Source: Podarcis raffonei
Lineage: Eukaryota > Chordata > Lepidosauria > Squamata > Lacertidae
NCBI RefSeq assembly: GCF_027172205.1
Contig: NC_070614.1
Location: forward strand, 49,788,001-49,852,000
DNA: 64,000 nt
Direction: 5' to 3'
Positions 42,304-54,400 of this stretch are shown one piece after another. How positions within the stretch are numbered: the first letter of the stretch is position 1; every line of letters starts with the position of its first letter. The notes beneath the pieces are model-generated. The model saw only the letters and a program-made list of their open reading frames with translations, had not been told where the DNA came from and did not search any database. The translations under genes and the position numbers were made by a program.

Positions 42304-45300
42304 ATGCCGGCGCCTTACACGCGGATCCTGGGGTGAGCACACGCCCGCCGTGGCCCCCTCGACACCCTCTGTCTGCACCCCACTTCTGACTCTCCCTGAC
42401 CCCCCACCCCCGTTTCAGTGCAACACTGAACCCCCTTCCCCTTTCTTCCCCAGTCTCCAGCCTCCGCGATCTCGCCTCTCCAAGCCTCTGTCCCTCTCTC
42501 TCTTTCCACCCCCCATCCCCTCCTTGGCCCCCCAACTTCTGCTTCAATCCTTTCGGCAGATCTCATGGAGTTCAAGGGAATGACCTTCGCTTCGAAGGGT
42601 GTTTGAGGTCTCAGCCTTCCGCCCACCCCATAGCGATTGCTTTGCACCCCACTCTTCTTTGGGGTGGTCCTGGAGGAGAGGGGTTCGCTTAAGTGGGGCG
42701 GGGCGGGCGGGAAGACAAATACCCATGCAAAAAGCAAACAAACATACTCCTCCGCCCTGGTGTGTTTTTATTCCATAATAATCTGCATGTGATTTTTAGA
42801 ATAACGTGATGCCATTCAGGAAAAAAAATGCAACGCAAAGTTCCTCTTACTTCATGTGACTGGAGCAAGAACGGGACTGTCTCCCTGGGGGTGAAGAGAT
42901 GTCCAGCCTCAGTTTGCACGTTCTGTGAAATGGGTATAAGGCGTTCAGAGCCGTTTGCTTCCACCAAGCGAGGCCTCCTGTCCCTTCCCAACTGTGCTCA
43001 TGTATCCCTTCCTGACACATAGCTGAATATTGCAAGGGGGTTGGACGAGATCACTCCACCCCCCCCACCCCGTCCCTTCCAACATTTGAGATTTGATGAT
43101 CCTGCCTATATCTCCTTTAGAGATGCTCCCCCTCCCTTTATTCTGTCTGTCCACCTTCCTTGTCTGTGCCCCTGTCTAAGATGGACCCCCTTCTGAGGTT
43201 CAAACTCTAAAACTGTACCCACCCCAATTGTGCAAAGGAGCTTCTAAATTCTGGGTGCCCTGCTTCCTTTGCAGGCAGAGTGTTTGCACCCAGGGGACAC
43301 AGATGGGTCCTTGTGCTCTGGCAACGCCACCCTTGTTTGTTAGGCGGCCTCTGCCTCCTGCTTCTCGCTCTCCACGTCACCCACAAACACCCTCCCCCCC
43401 TTCCACTACAACCTTTTACCCATAAGAGGAAACAGCAACCCTCTAAGCCCAATCACCTCTGCTTTGTTTTAACAGCTCTTAATATTTCCTCTTCGATTGC
43501 CCTCCTCCAGGTAAACCAAGGTTGGGACGTTAATCCGGGTCCTAAAGAGTTGCAGGAAGATCTCTCTCCCTGCAAACAAACACACACACACTGCAATTTC
43601 CAGTTGCAGCACTGGGTCTCATCCTCTCCATTGCAAAGCCTCCCAGCCAGCTTGAATTCATCCTGTTTTATGGCTGTCAATCTCCTGGCTCCAGATTACC
43701 TCACCTTGGCTACCTCCTTTAGCCTTTGGACACACAAACAAAACACACACAGGGCTGCTCTGTCAAATGGGAGCAGCGGCGACAGCTAGGGGGTGAGCGT
43801 AAAGCAAATACGCACATTTTAAAACGTGGGTATGTTGCACAGCCCCATCTCTGCCACAGTCATTTTGTGGCCTTGGGTCAGTCACATTCTCTCTCTCTCT
43901 CTTGCTCCGTGCCTCAGTTCCTTCACCTGTAAAATGGGAGCGATATTCAGTCATGGTTGGTTTATTTAGAGCATCTGTGCCCCGCTCTTCAGGGTGGCTT
44001 ACATACAATCAGAACAAAACAGTCGCTACCCACAGGCTTATAATTTAACCCCCTCCCCAAAGGGAAAAAAACCATGACACACAAGGAAAAAGGTACAGGA
44101 GGGAAGAGGAAACCGACACCACAGCATTCTTGTGGTGTGCGTCCACTTTTTTAAACGAAACGAAACAATGAATGGAGTGTTCTGCAAGAGCAATCCATTG
44201 CGACGTCCTGTAGCCTGTCTGCAAGACAGCCCTTCTCCCCGCCACACACAGCAAGCGTTCCCATTTTACAGATGGAAAACTGAGGCCGGTGGTTTGTTGT
44301 TTTTTAAGTGTCGTGTCAGAGGTCGAGCAGTTAGGTAGGTGGAAAGGTGCAAAAGCTGAACCCTCTCCGAATGAATCGGAATGACTGTTGGTCCCCGCAG
44401 CGTCAGAGTCACAGCGGCTGGGGGGGAAATCAGCGGGGGAGAGGAATTGCTGTAGCTCACAGGTAGGTCATAGACAAGGCCCCGGGTTCAAACCCCTGGT
44501 AGGGGCCGGAGTTCTCCTCTGAGGTTGATCAAAGCAGGATCCAGTCTCCTTAATCCCCCCCCCCGCACCCCATGCAAAGTTGCAGACAAAGTGGCACACT
44601 TTTTGTGATCTGATCTAGGCTTGCCTCCCCCCCCCTTCTTTTTTAATTAAGACAACTCCGGCGGCAGTGGGGAGATGCCACATAGGAGCTGTGGGGCAAG
44701 GCGGGGAGGGCCTGCGCCTCTATCTGGGAACAACATGTTCCCGCACGCAGGCAGGCCTCCGACCCGGCGCCCTGGGGGCATGGCCGGGACCTCCCCCCCC
44801 CCCGCTCCACCGGGAGCCTTGGCTCGGGTGAAAGTCCGCGCCACCGTTTGGCCTGGCCCTTTGCCCTTTGCCCTGCCGCCTGGAGCCGAGCCAAGACTCC
44901 TCGACTCCTCGCTGTGGGTCCTCTGCCAATCCCAGGGGCGGGGGGGGGGGAGGAGAAGCAAATCCTTTCCCCACATCTCCCGTGCAAGGGTCAGCGAGGT
45001 GCGTACATGCTCACAAACAGTCTAGGGTCCACAGATCCACAGCCGTCGATATTGTCCTGGGACAGGCGTCATCAACCTCGGCCCTTCAGATGGTTTGGTT
45101 TTTTTGGACTACAACTCCCATGATCCCTAGCTAGCAGTACCAGTGGTCAGGGATGATGGGAATTGTAGTCTCCAAACATCTGGAGGGCCGAAGGTTGAGT
45201 AAGCCAGTCCTAGAATCTTAAGAGGCGGAAGCATAGCTGTCAACGTTTCCCTTTTTTTTAAAGGGAAATTCCCTTTTTTTAAAAGGGAAATTCTCTTATT

Positions 45301-47577
45301 CCAAATAGGATTCCTCGCAAGAAAAGGGAAAAGTTGACAGCTATGGGTGGAAGGGACCCAGGGGTCATCTAGTCCAACCCGCCGCAATGCAGGAATCTCG
45401 ACAAAAGCAGCCGTGGCAAATGGCCGCCCAACCTCTGCTTAACAACCTCCAAGGATAGGAGAGTCACCCTGGTCGCACGCACACAAGGTCACGAGCGTGC
45501 ACACAGAGTTTTGTGGCGCATGGTGCATGCGTGTTAGGCACGGAGCTGGGCTTTGCCAATGGGATTTGCCTGCTTGCCTTGGCGACAAAGGGGTTAGGGC
45601 AGCTGCTTGTTATTTCACCCTTGAGCAAAGCTCCTGATAACTTGCAAACGCCATATTTTATTTTTAAAAAGAAAATACGCTTTGAGCGGGGAGCTTGCTA
45701 GCAAGGCGGCATGTGTGCCACCCTCTCCCGTCTGCAACCTGCTGCTTTGCGCATAGGGGACAGGCCGTATCTCATTGGTAGAGTGTCCAGAAAACCCCAG
45801 GTTCTAGCTTTCCAGGTAAGACTCCCTGCCCAAAACCAGCGTTCAAAATTCGCCAGGGGCATTTTGCACCCAGCTATTGGCCACCTGTGGCCAAGTGAAT
45901 ATGCCCGGGCGCCAGGATGCTGCCTGACTTCTCCCTCCGTACCGGGGGATCCTTGGATATGCCTTGTTTTCTCACACCAGCAACACATCCCGCGAATTAT
46001 AGCCGTGATGTTTTATCCGCACAGTCAGAATGAATTTCAGGAACCCAAAAGTCTCATGCTGGGAAATACGACTTCAGAGCTTTCCAGCCCCAAAATGGCA
46101 AATGGACCGTCGGTTTTGGCAACTGTAACCCTTTTACAATGATCCATTCGCTGCCTAGCTCATTTATCTGAGTTTCTAGCCCCGCCTGGAATTCTGGAAA
46201 GCCACTTTTGTCTGGTGTAAACAATAAGGAGCAAGGTGGATCGATGGTCTCACTCAGGGAAAGGTACCTTCAGATGTTCACCCGTCACAAGTACAGTGGT
46301 ACCTCGGGTTACATACGCTTCAGGTTACAGACTCCGCTAACCCAGAAATAGTACCTCGGGTTAAGAACTTTGCTTCAGGATGAGAACAGAAATCGTGCGG
46401 TGGCAGCAGGAGGCCCCATTAGCTAAAGTGGTGCTTCAGGTTAAGAACAGTTTCAGGTTAAATACAGACCTCCAGAACGAATTAAGTACTTAACCCGAGG
46501 TACCACTGTATTCATCTTAGTGTTTCTCACCTGCCCCAGGTGCTGTTGTACATTGTGGGGAAATCTGCCAGCGTTTATGCGATACCTTCTCTCCATTCCC
46601 AAAAAGGCAATTTAAGTTAGACTCCCATTATCGCTCATTTTGGCGATGGAGCTGTTTCGTTCCACGTCCTCATTTTTCTCATGTGGTTCCAGCCTGTCTA
46701 ACATGTTTGGTTTCAACCTTGAGGCGGAGGTAGCTTTTTGGGGGGGATGCTGACTTTGGGGGGAGACTTTGCATATAAACGTGGTCCGCGTAGAGATAAG
46801 CGCACCCCAATCTTGCATTCCCAATGTGTTGTTTATTGCCTAGATTTGAAAACGACGAGGAAGGCGCGGGGGCCTCTTGTGTGGAAGATTTAAGATAAAT
46901 TTATTGTCATTGTCCATATATACACAGTATACACAACAACGAAAATCAAACACCCACCCAAAGACCGGGTTCACATACACATTTGCACGTATCTCCAACA
47001 TTCTCATCCTATTCAGACATAATCTATAAAACATAACATAATCCAGAATATAACATAACCTATTTAAAGGCATAACATAACCTAAAACCTATCTCATTCC
47101 TTCCTACTTCCTGCTTGCTATTTCTTGCAACTGGCCCTAAGATCATTATTTAGTGCAATCAGAGCTCTTGGATAGAAACTATTCAGAAGGCGTGTGGTTC
47201 GTGTTTTCATTGTCCTATATCTTCTGCCCGAAGGCAACAGTTCAAAGAAATGCGCCCGCGCTGTTGTGCAGCGGCATCTAAAGTTTCTGGGGAACGCAGG
47301 TGTCTGGCTTTGCGCATAAACTCCGGCACACATGCTCACGGGTCGCGCATGCACCGGTTTTTGCCTGCCCAAGCTTGCGTACAATTTGCACATTTTGGAA
47401 GGTTGTGGGTGCCCCCGGGGGAATCTCTCTGCCTATTTCTGCATGATTTAAATGCTCTGATAAGGACTCGGGAGAGGCCTGGGCAAAACAAGAGTTCTGG
47501 GAAAATTGAGATGCCCATCTATGTTTCCTCCAGCTCCACTCCTTTTTATTTTCTTCTGGTCATGTGGCTCCATGCTT

Positions 47578-47650
<73 letters not shown>

Positions 47651-48376
47651 GTGCGTGTGTTTCTTGCAGCCTTGGAGCCTCGTCTCTCAGATGTTGGTCT
47701 GTAGCCCCAGTGCGCTGGGCGCATGCCCCACGGGTGCTCCACGGGGACCTGGGCAGACTTTCAAGCCGGGTGAAGGAGTTTGTGGACCACGGGGTGCGAC
47801 TCTGCCAGCCGGACAGCGTCCACATCTGCGACGGCACTGAGAAGGAGAACGTCAAAATCTTGAACTACCTGGAGTCCGAAGGCGTCATCAAGCCACTGGG
47901 GAAATACGAGAACTGGTGAGCGCATTGGAGGGCGGGAGGCGGCCGCCCCCAGAAGCGCATGGCCAGCGCATGTCCTGCAGAGCATCCTGGGAGGTGGCTC
48001 TGCGGAGCCACTGGCCGGGGGATGTGAGCACTGCTGCCACAATCCTGTCATTGGTCGGCTACGCCACACACAGGTTTTGGGGGGACAGAACGAACCTCGC
48101 TTCCCCCCTCTGTCTTCCCACGTAGCTGGCTAGCCAAGACAGACCCCAAGGATGTCGCACGAGTGGAGAGCCGTACGGTCATTGTGACGGAAAACCAGAG
48201 GGACACAGTACCCATTCCTGGGCCGGGGGTCAAAGGGCAGCTGGGCAACTGGATGAACCCCCAAACATTCAAGGGAGCAGTGGATGAGCGTTTTCCTGGC
48301 TGCATGAAAGGTAAAGAGAGAATAGACAGTGGATAGGACAGGGAGGCTTTCTGAGGAGGGTTGGGCAAAATTAGCA

Positions 48377-48425
<49 letters not shown>

Positions 48426-51400
48426 TATTCCCGTCTGACAGGGTTGCCCCAGCCACTCTGGGAGGCTCTCAACAGATATAAAAACACAACAAAACATCAA
48501 ACATTAAAAACTGCCTTCAGATGTCTTCTAAAAGCTGTGTCATTCTTTAACTCCTTGACATCTGCTGGGAGGGCAGGCGCCACCACCGAGAAGGCCCTGT
48601 GCCTGGTTCCCTGTAACCTCGCTTCTCGCAATGAGGGAACTGCCAGAAGGCCCTCGGAGCTGGACCTCAGTGTCTGGGCGGAGTAATGGGGCTAAATTCC
48701 TCCTGGACCTAGTTTTATTTTTTTCTCTAGCCATCCATAGGCCTGTCCTTCTGCTCCTTTGCACCCTTCTACCCGTTCTTGTTCCGCTACTTTATTTTTC
48801 CAACTAGCTTAAACGCATTTCATTATTTCTTTACTCTCTTCTCTTATCTTAACTCTCCTTTCACTCTAATCATTTTCTGGATCCACTCCGTATCTGTCAG
48901 AAATTCTACTTTTTCCACCTAAATTTTGATGTATTCCTTAAAGATAGCCCACTCCTTATTCACTTTTTGTACCATGTCTCCTCTTATCCTCCCTGTTAGC
49001 TCGGCAATATGGAAGTATTCCATCATTTTAGGAAACCAGCCTGTTTTAGTTGGGACGCTGCTGTTTTCCCAATTTTTGGCAATCGATAACCTTGCCGCCT
49101 GTGACTCCTTTGTGCCTCCTCTCCCGCAGGCCGCACCATGTACGTCATCCCCTACAGCATGGGGCCCATCGGCTCGCCTCTCTCCAAGATCGGCATCCAG
49201 CTCACGGACTCAGCCTACGTGGTCGCTAGCATGCGGATCATGACCCGGATGGGCACGGCCGCTCTCCGCACGCTCGGCGACGGGGAGTTTGTCAAGTGCT
49301 TGCATTCGGTGGGGCGACCTTTACCCCTGGAAGGTGAGGGGGTCCACTTTGGGGTTTCAGAAGTGGGGGGGCACCCCTCTCGGTACTCCGCAATGGTTAG
49401 GGATGAGGCTCGGGTTTCGAAGCAGTTTCTTGCTTTCCCCCACTGAGCCTTGGTCAGTTTTGCAATGGCTGCTAGCGGAATGAAAATCAAGGGATTGTAG
49501 AGTTGGGAGGGACAAGGTCATGTGGTCTAACCCCCTGCCAGGCGGGAATTAGGGGCAGGGTTCTTAGGCTGACAGCCCTGCAGAATACCGTATTTTTTGC
49601 TCTATAAGGCTCACTTTTTCCCTCCTAAAAAGTAAGGGGAAATGTGTGTGCGTCTTATGGAGCGAATGCAGGCTGCGCAGCTATCCCAGAAGCCAGAACA
49701 GCAAGAGGGATCGCTGCTTTCACTGCGCAGCGATCCCTCTTGTTGTTCTGGCTTCTGAGATTCAGAATATTTTTTTTCTTGTTTTCCTCCTCCAAAAACT
49801 AGGTGCGTCTTGTGGTCTGGTGCGTCTTATAGAACGAAAAATACAGTAGATCCTCTGGAAGTGTAAAAACTCTGCCAAAGACTGACTTCTGCTTAAATTA
49901 TTAGTAGCAGAGAGAGATTGTGTGGGGAAAGGCCAGTTTGGATACACATTTTCTTTTTAATTTAAATATTTTTTATTATTAAAATAATTCAACATTAATA
50001 CATACATGTTACGAATATACAAACATACATTTCATACAATCTTTAAAAATAATCATACATACCCTCACTCAATCCCACAGATACTTCCTTTTCCCACAAC
50101 CCGCCACCCCACCCTTGTGTTAGACTTCCAATCTACTCAATTGCAATTTCTTTCCACTTCTATTACTTTCTCTCACACACTTTTAAACCCATTTTCTACT
50201 TCTTTTTCTGTTACACATTTTTATCCATCTTATTTAGTATTTCAGTATTTATAACAGAACTTGTTTATTGAAATAGGAGTTCTGATTTTTCAATATAATT
50301 TTGCAAGTATCCTTTAAACACCTTCCAGTCCTTGTCTATCTTCTCTTTTGAGATCCTTGTTTGGCTTTAACAAAGATCCTTAAAGAGTCAGAGCTTTAGC
50401 GTGGTCACATTCGCACCAGACATTTTAAAGCTCTGTGATACCGCTTTGAACTGTCATGGCTCCCCCCCAAGGAATTCTGGGAGATGTAGTTTGTTAAGAG
50501 TCTTTCGGAGACACACATTCCCCTCTCACGGCTACAGTTCCCAGAGTGGTTTAACAATCAAATCCTCTTGACAGGGAGCTCTGGGAATCGTAGCTCTGTG
50601 AGCGGGTCTCCCAAGACCGTGTTCTTCAAACCTTGCGTCCCCAGGCCTTGTCAGACTACAACTCCCACTGCCCTCAGTCAATGGTCAGGGATGATGGGAG
50701 TTGTGATCCAGAACTATCTGAAGAAGACTGATCTGAGAGCACCCATAACAAACTACAGCTCCCAGGATTCTCCGGGCGAAGCCATGACTGTTTAAAGGGA
50801 TATGTTGTTGTTGTTTAGTCGTTTAGTTGTGTCCGACTCTTCATGACCCCATGGACCAGAGCACACCAGGCACTCCTGTCTTCCACTGCCTCCTGCAGTT
50901 TGGTCAAACTCATGCTGGTGGCTTTGAGAACACTGTCCACCCATCTCATCCTCTGTCTTCTCCTTGCGCCCTCCATCTTTCCCAACATCAGGGTCTTTTC
51001 TAGGGAGTCTTCTCTTCTCATGAGGTGGCCAAAGTCTTGGAGCCTCAGCTTCAGGATCTGTCCTTCCAGTGAACACTCAGGGCTGATTTCCTTCAGAATG
51101 GATAGGTTTGATCTTCTTGCAGTCCATGGGACTCTCAAGAGTTTCCTCCAGCACCAGAATTCAAAAGCATCCATTCAAAATCAGCACTCAGGGCTGATTT
51201 CCTTAAGAATTAAAGGGATATAGTAATGCTTTAAATGTAGGGTGTGAATGCGGCCTTAGTTTCCTACAGTATTATTATTATTATTAAATTTGTATAGCGT
51301 CCTTTATCCATAGATTTCAGGGCGGTTCATGGCGTAAAACCGCAAGATAAAACCACAAAATGCATAATAAAAACCGGAACAAAACCAAACCTCCCCAGTA

Positions 51401-54400
51401 CAGCTGCTGGGACACCCTCCAAGTCCTGTTGTTCAGAGGCAGGTGCGGAATTCTTCCATAAGATTGCCAACCTCTGTTTATCTCCTCCAAATGCAGATGA
51501 ATTGGTGAACAACTGGCCGTGCAACCCCGAGAAGACCCTCATAGCGCATGTCCCAGAACGCCGAGAAATCGTCTCCTTCGGCAGTGGCTACGGGGGCAAC
51601 TCCCTCCTGGGCAAGAAATGTTTCGCCTTGCGCATTGCCTCTTGCATTGCCAAAGACGAGGGCTGGCTGGCAGAGCATATGCTGGTGAGAGGAATGGTTT
51701 GTGAAGATAGTTTGTGAAGAGGCAGGCCTGGCGGGGTAGGATGAGGGGAACCGGGAGTCAGTGGCTAAATTCCCTCCACAGTTTCATAGTCTGTACATGC
51801 TCAGAGGCACTCTTGGCTCCTCTTTACGGAGCCCCGGGGCCGATCCTGACTTTGCGGGTTCAGTCTCGCATGCCGGGTGGCGGCGGCGCAATGGATTTCC
51901 TGCAAAGGCTTCTGGGAGCCTGGGATATTATTCAGTTTGGGTTCGGCCGGGGCTTGATAGCCAGGACTGGGGAAGGGATGTGGGGCTTGGGAGAAAGGCC
52001 AAAGGACAACGGGGTGTTTACATTGCCTCAGGGGGATATTTAACGAGCAAATATTAATTGGTTAATGAGTGGCAGAGGACTGCTGAAATCCCAAATGTGC
52101 AAGGATGGGTCTGACGCATGGAAGAGGGGCGTGGAGGTGAATTTTTTAGGTCTTTCGTCAGGACCCAGAGGGCATTGGCCCAGGTGGAAGGGCAGTCTAG
52201 GGGACCCATGACGGCGGGTGTGTAAGAGCAAAGCCTTGTGGGAAAACTTGTGAGGATTTTCGCTGCAAAATAAGTGTTCATGGCTGAAACAGCCTCCAAA
52301 GCATCGTGGGTAATTTGGGGAATGCCATTAACTCTCCAGAAGAGCAGTTTACCTCTGTGCATTGAGTGAAGGTTTCATTATTTTAAAAATGGCCCTAACA
52401 ATCCATTGCTTCTGGTCGAGCCATTTTAAAGAGTTGCTTCAGATAACCCTCTAATCCAACACTCGGCAGGTGTTTAGACAAACAGCTTCCCCTGACCTGG
52501 CGCCAGTGGCGTAGCATGGGGGGTGCCAGGGGTGCCGGCCGCACCGGGCGCAACGTCTGGGGGGGGCGCGAGTCCAGAGGGAAGGGACAAGTTCCTTCCT
52601 CCGCCGGGCTCCCCGCCGCCACCGCCAGCCTTGCGCCCTAGCGCGCGCCCACCCCACCCCCCGCCGCCGCCGCTGCAGCTGCGCTCCACTCACTGCTCGC
52701 AGGAGGAGCAGCCGCTGCAGCAGCGCCGACGCCGCCACCGACGCCTGGCCGGGCACCGGCAGCCTCCGCACCCCGATGCCGACGCCGGCGCCATCCCCTC
52801 GGCCCAGCCACAGGCGGCGACTGCTTCTGCCGACTGGGAGGGAGGAGAGCTCCGAGGGGCCTCGACGCGCCCTGCCCTCCCCAAAACCCTCCGAGAGGAA
52901 GCCGGCGGGCGGGCGAGGGTCTCCCAGCAGAAGGGGGCGCCGCTGGCTCCGGCTCTCAGCGCAAGTCTCAGCCGCGGGGGGGGGGCGAGGACGGAGCTCG
53001 GCTGGAAGCCCCCGGAGAGGCGCTCGCCAAGCCCGGATCTGGAGCGCCTCGGAGCGCGGGCTCCACCTACAGCCCAAGGAGAGGAGGGGGCGGGGAGGCG
53101 CCCGAGGGGAGGGGGCTTCGGCTGCCTCGGCCCGCGGGGGCTCCGCAAACAATAAATTTAATAAATTCCTGCTGAGCCTTTGGGGGGGTCTTTGGCTCCT
53201 TCGCTCGCCCCCAGCCCCAGTGGCGTAGCGTGGGGGGTGCAGGGGGGGCCGGCCGCACCGGCCGCAACATCTGGGGGGGGCGCGCTCGCACTCGAGTGCT
53301 AAAATCCACGGGTTAGGGGGCGCAAATTACTTGCCTTGCCCCGGGTGCTGACAACCCACGCTACGCCACTGCCTGGCGCTCTCCAGATCCTTTGGACTAC
53401 AGTTTCCAAAAGCCCCAACCAGGATGGGGGAAGGCTAGTCTAAAATAAAGGCTTTGGATTGGCATTTATTACAATCCATTCTGGTACTTTTATGTTTCAT
53501 TGTGAAACCAAAGTTCCTTCCTTAAAAAAAAGGGGGGGGGAGGAAGGATTCTCTGTGTTTAGACATTGTGTGATAGGCAGAAATTCAACCGACGACGATC
53601 TACCCCCTGCTGCCTCTCTGTGCTATAAAAGAATCATCTGTTGAATTTCCTGACCAGAAAATTAGGAAAGAGCACATGGAAATGTCTCATTAAAGTTTAA
53701 ACCACACCAGGCTTTATGACGCAAACAGCCTTCACTGCAAATATCTGATTACATGTATCCTAAAGTTGGCTTAGATTTCTTAAAACAAGAAACTCGTCTA
53801 AAACTTGGGTGCCATTGCCAGTGCTCTGGTCTTTGGGCGCCTGCGCATCACCTTCCTCTCCCTGCGCGTCTCCTGAGACATTTAGGTAAAGGGACCCCTG
53901 ACCATTAGGTCCAGTCGTGGCCGACTCTGGGGTTGTGTCGCTCATCTCGCTTTATTGGCTGAGGGAGCCGGCGTACAGCTTCCGGGTCATGTGGCCAGCA
54001 TGACTAAGCCACTTCTGACGAACCAGAGCAGCACACGGAAACGCCGTTTACCTTCCCGCCAGAGCGGTACCTATCTATCTACTTGCACTTTGACGTGCTT
54101 TCGAACTGCTAGGTTGGCAGGAGCAGGGACCGAGCAACGGGAGCTCACCCCGTCAAGGGGATTCGAACTGCCGACTTTCTGATTGGTAAGTCCTAGGCTC
54201 TGTGGTTTAACCCACAGCGCCACCCGTGTCCCTAACATTTATATATTGCTAATTTCCCCCTTCCAGATCCTGGGACTCACAAACCCAGAGGGGAAGAAGA
54301 AGTACGTGGCTGCAGCCTTCCCCAGCGCCTGCGGAAAGACCAACTTGGCCATGATGAACCCCACGCTTCCCGGCTGGAGGGTGGAGTGCGTGGGGGACGA

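Noticed and set aside
52451-53155. Open frames of 233 and 210 codons on opposite strands
   Set aside because: Both come from the CpG-rich cargo of the hAT composite. Arginine/proline-rich on both strands with no family similarity, so not called as genes.
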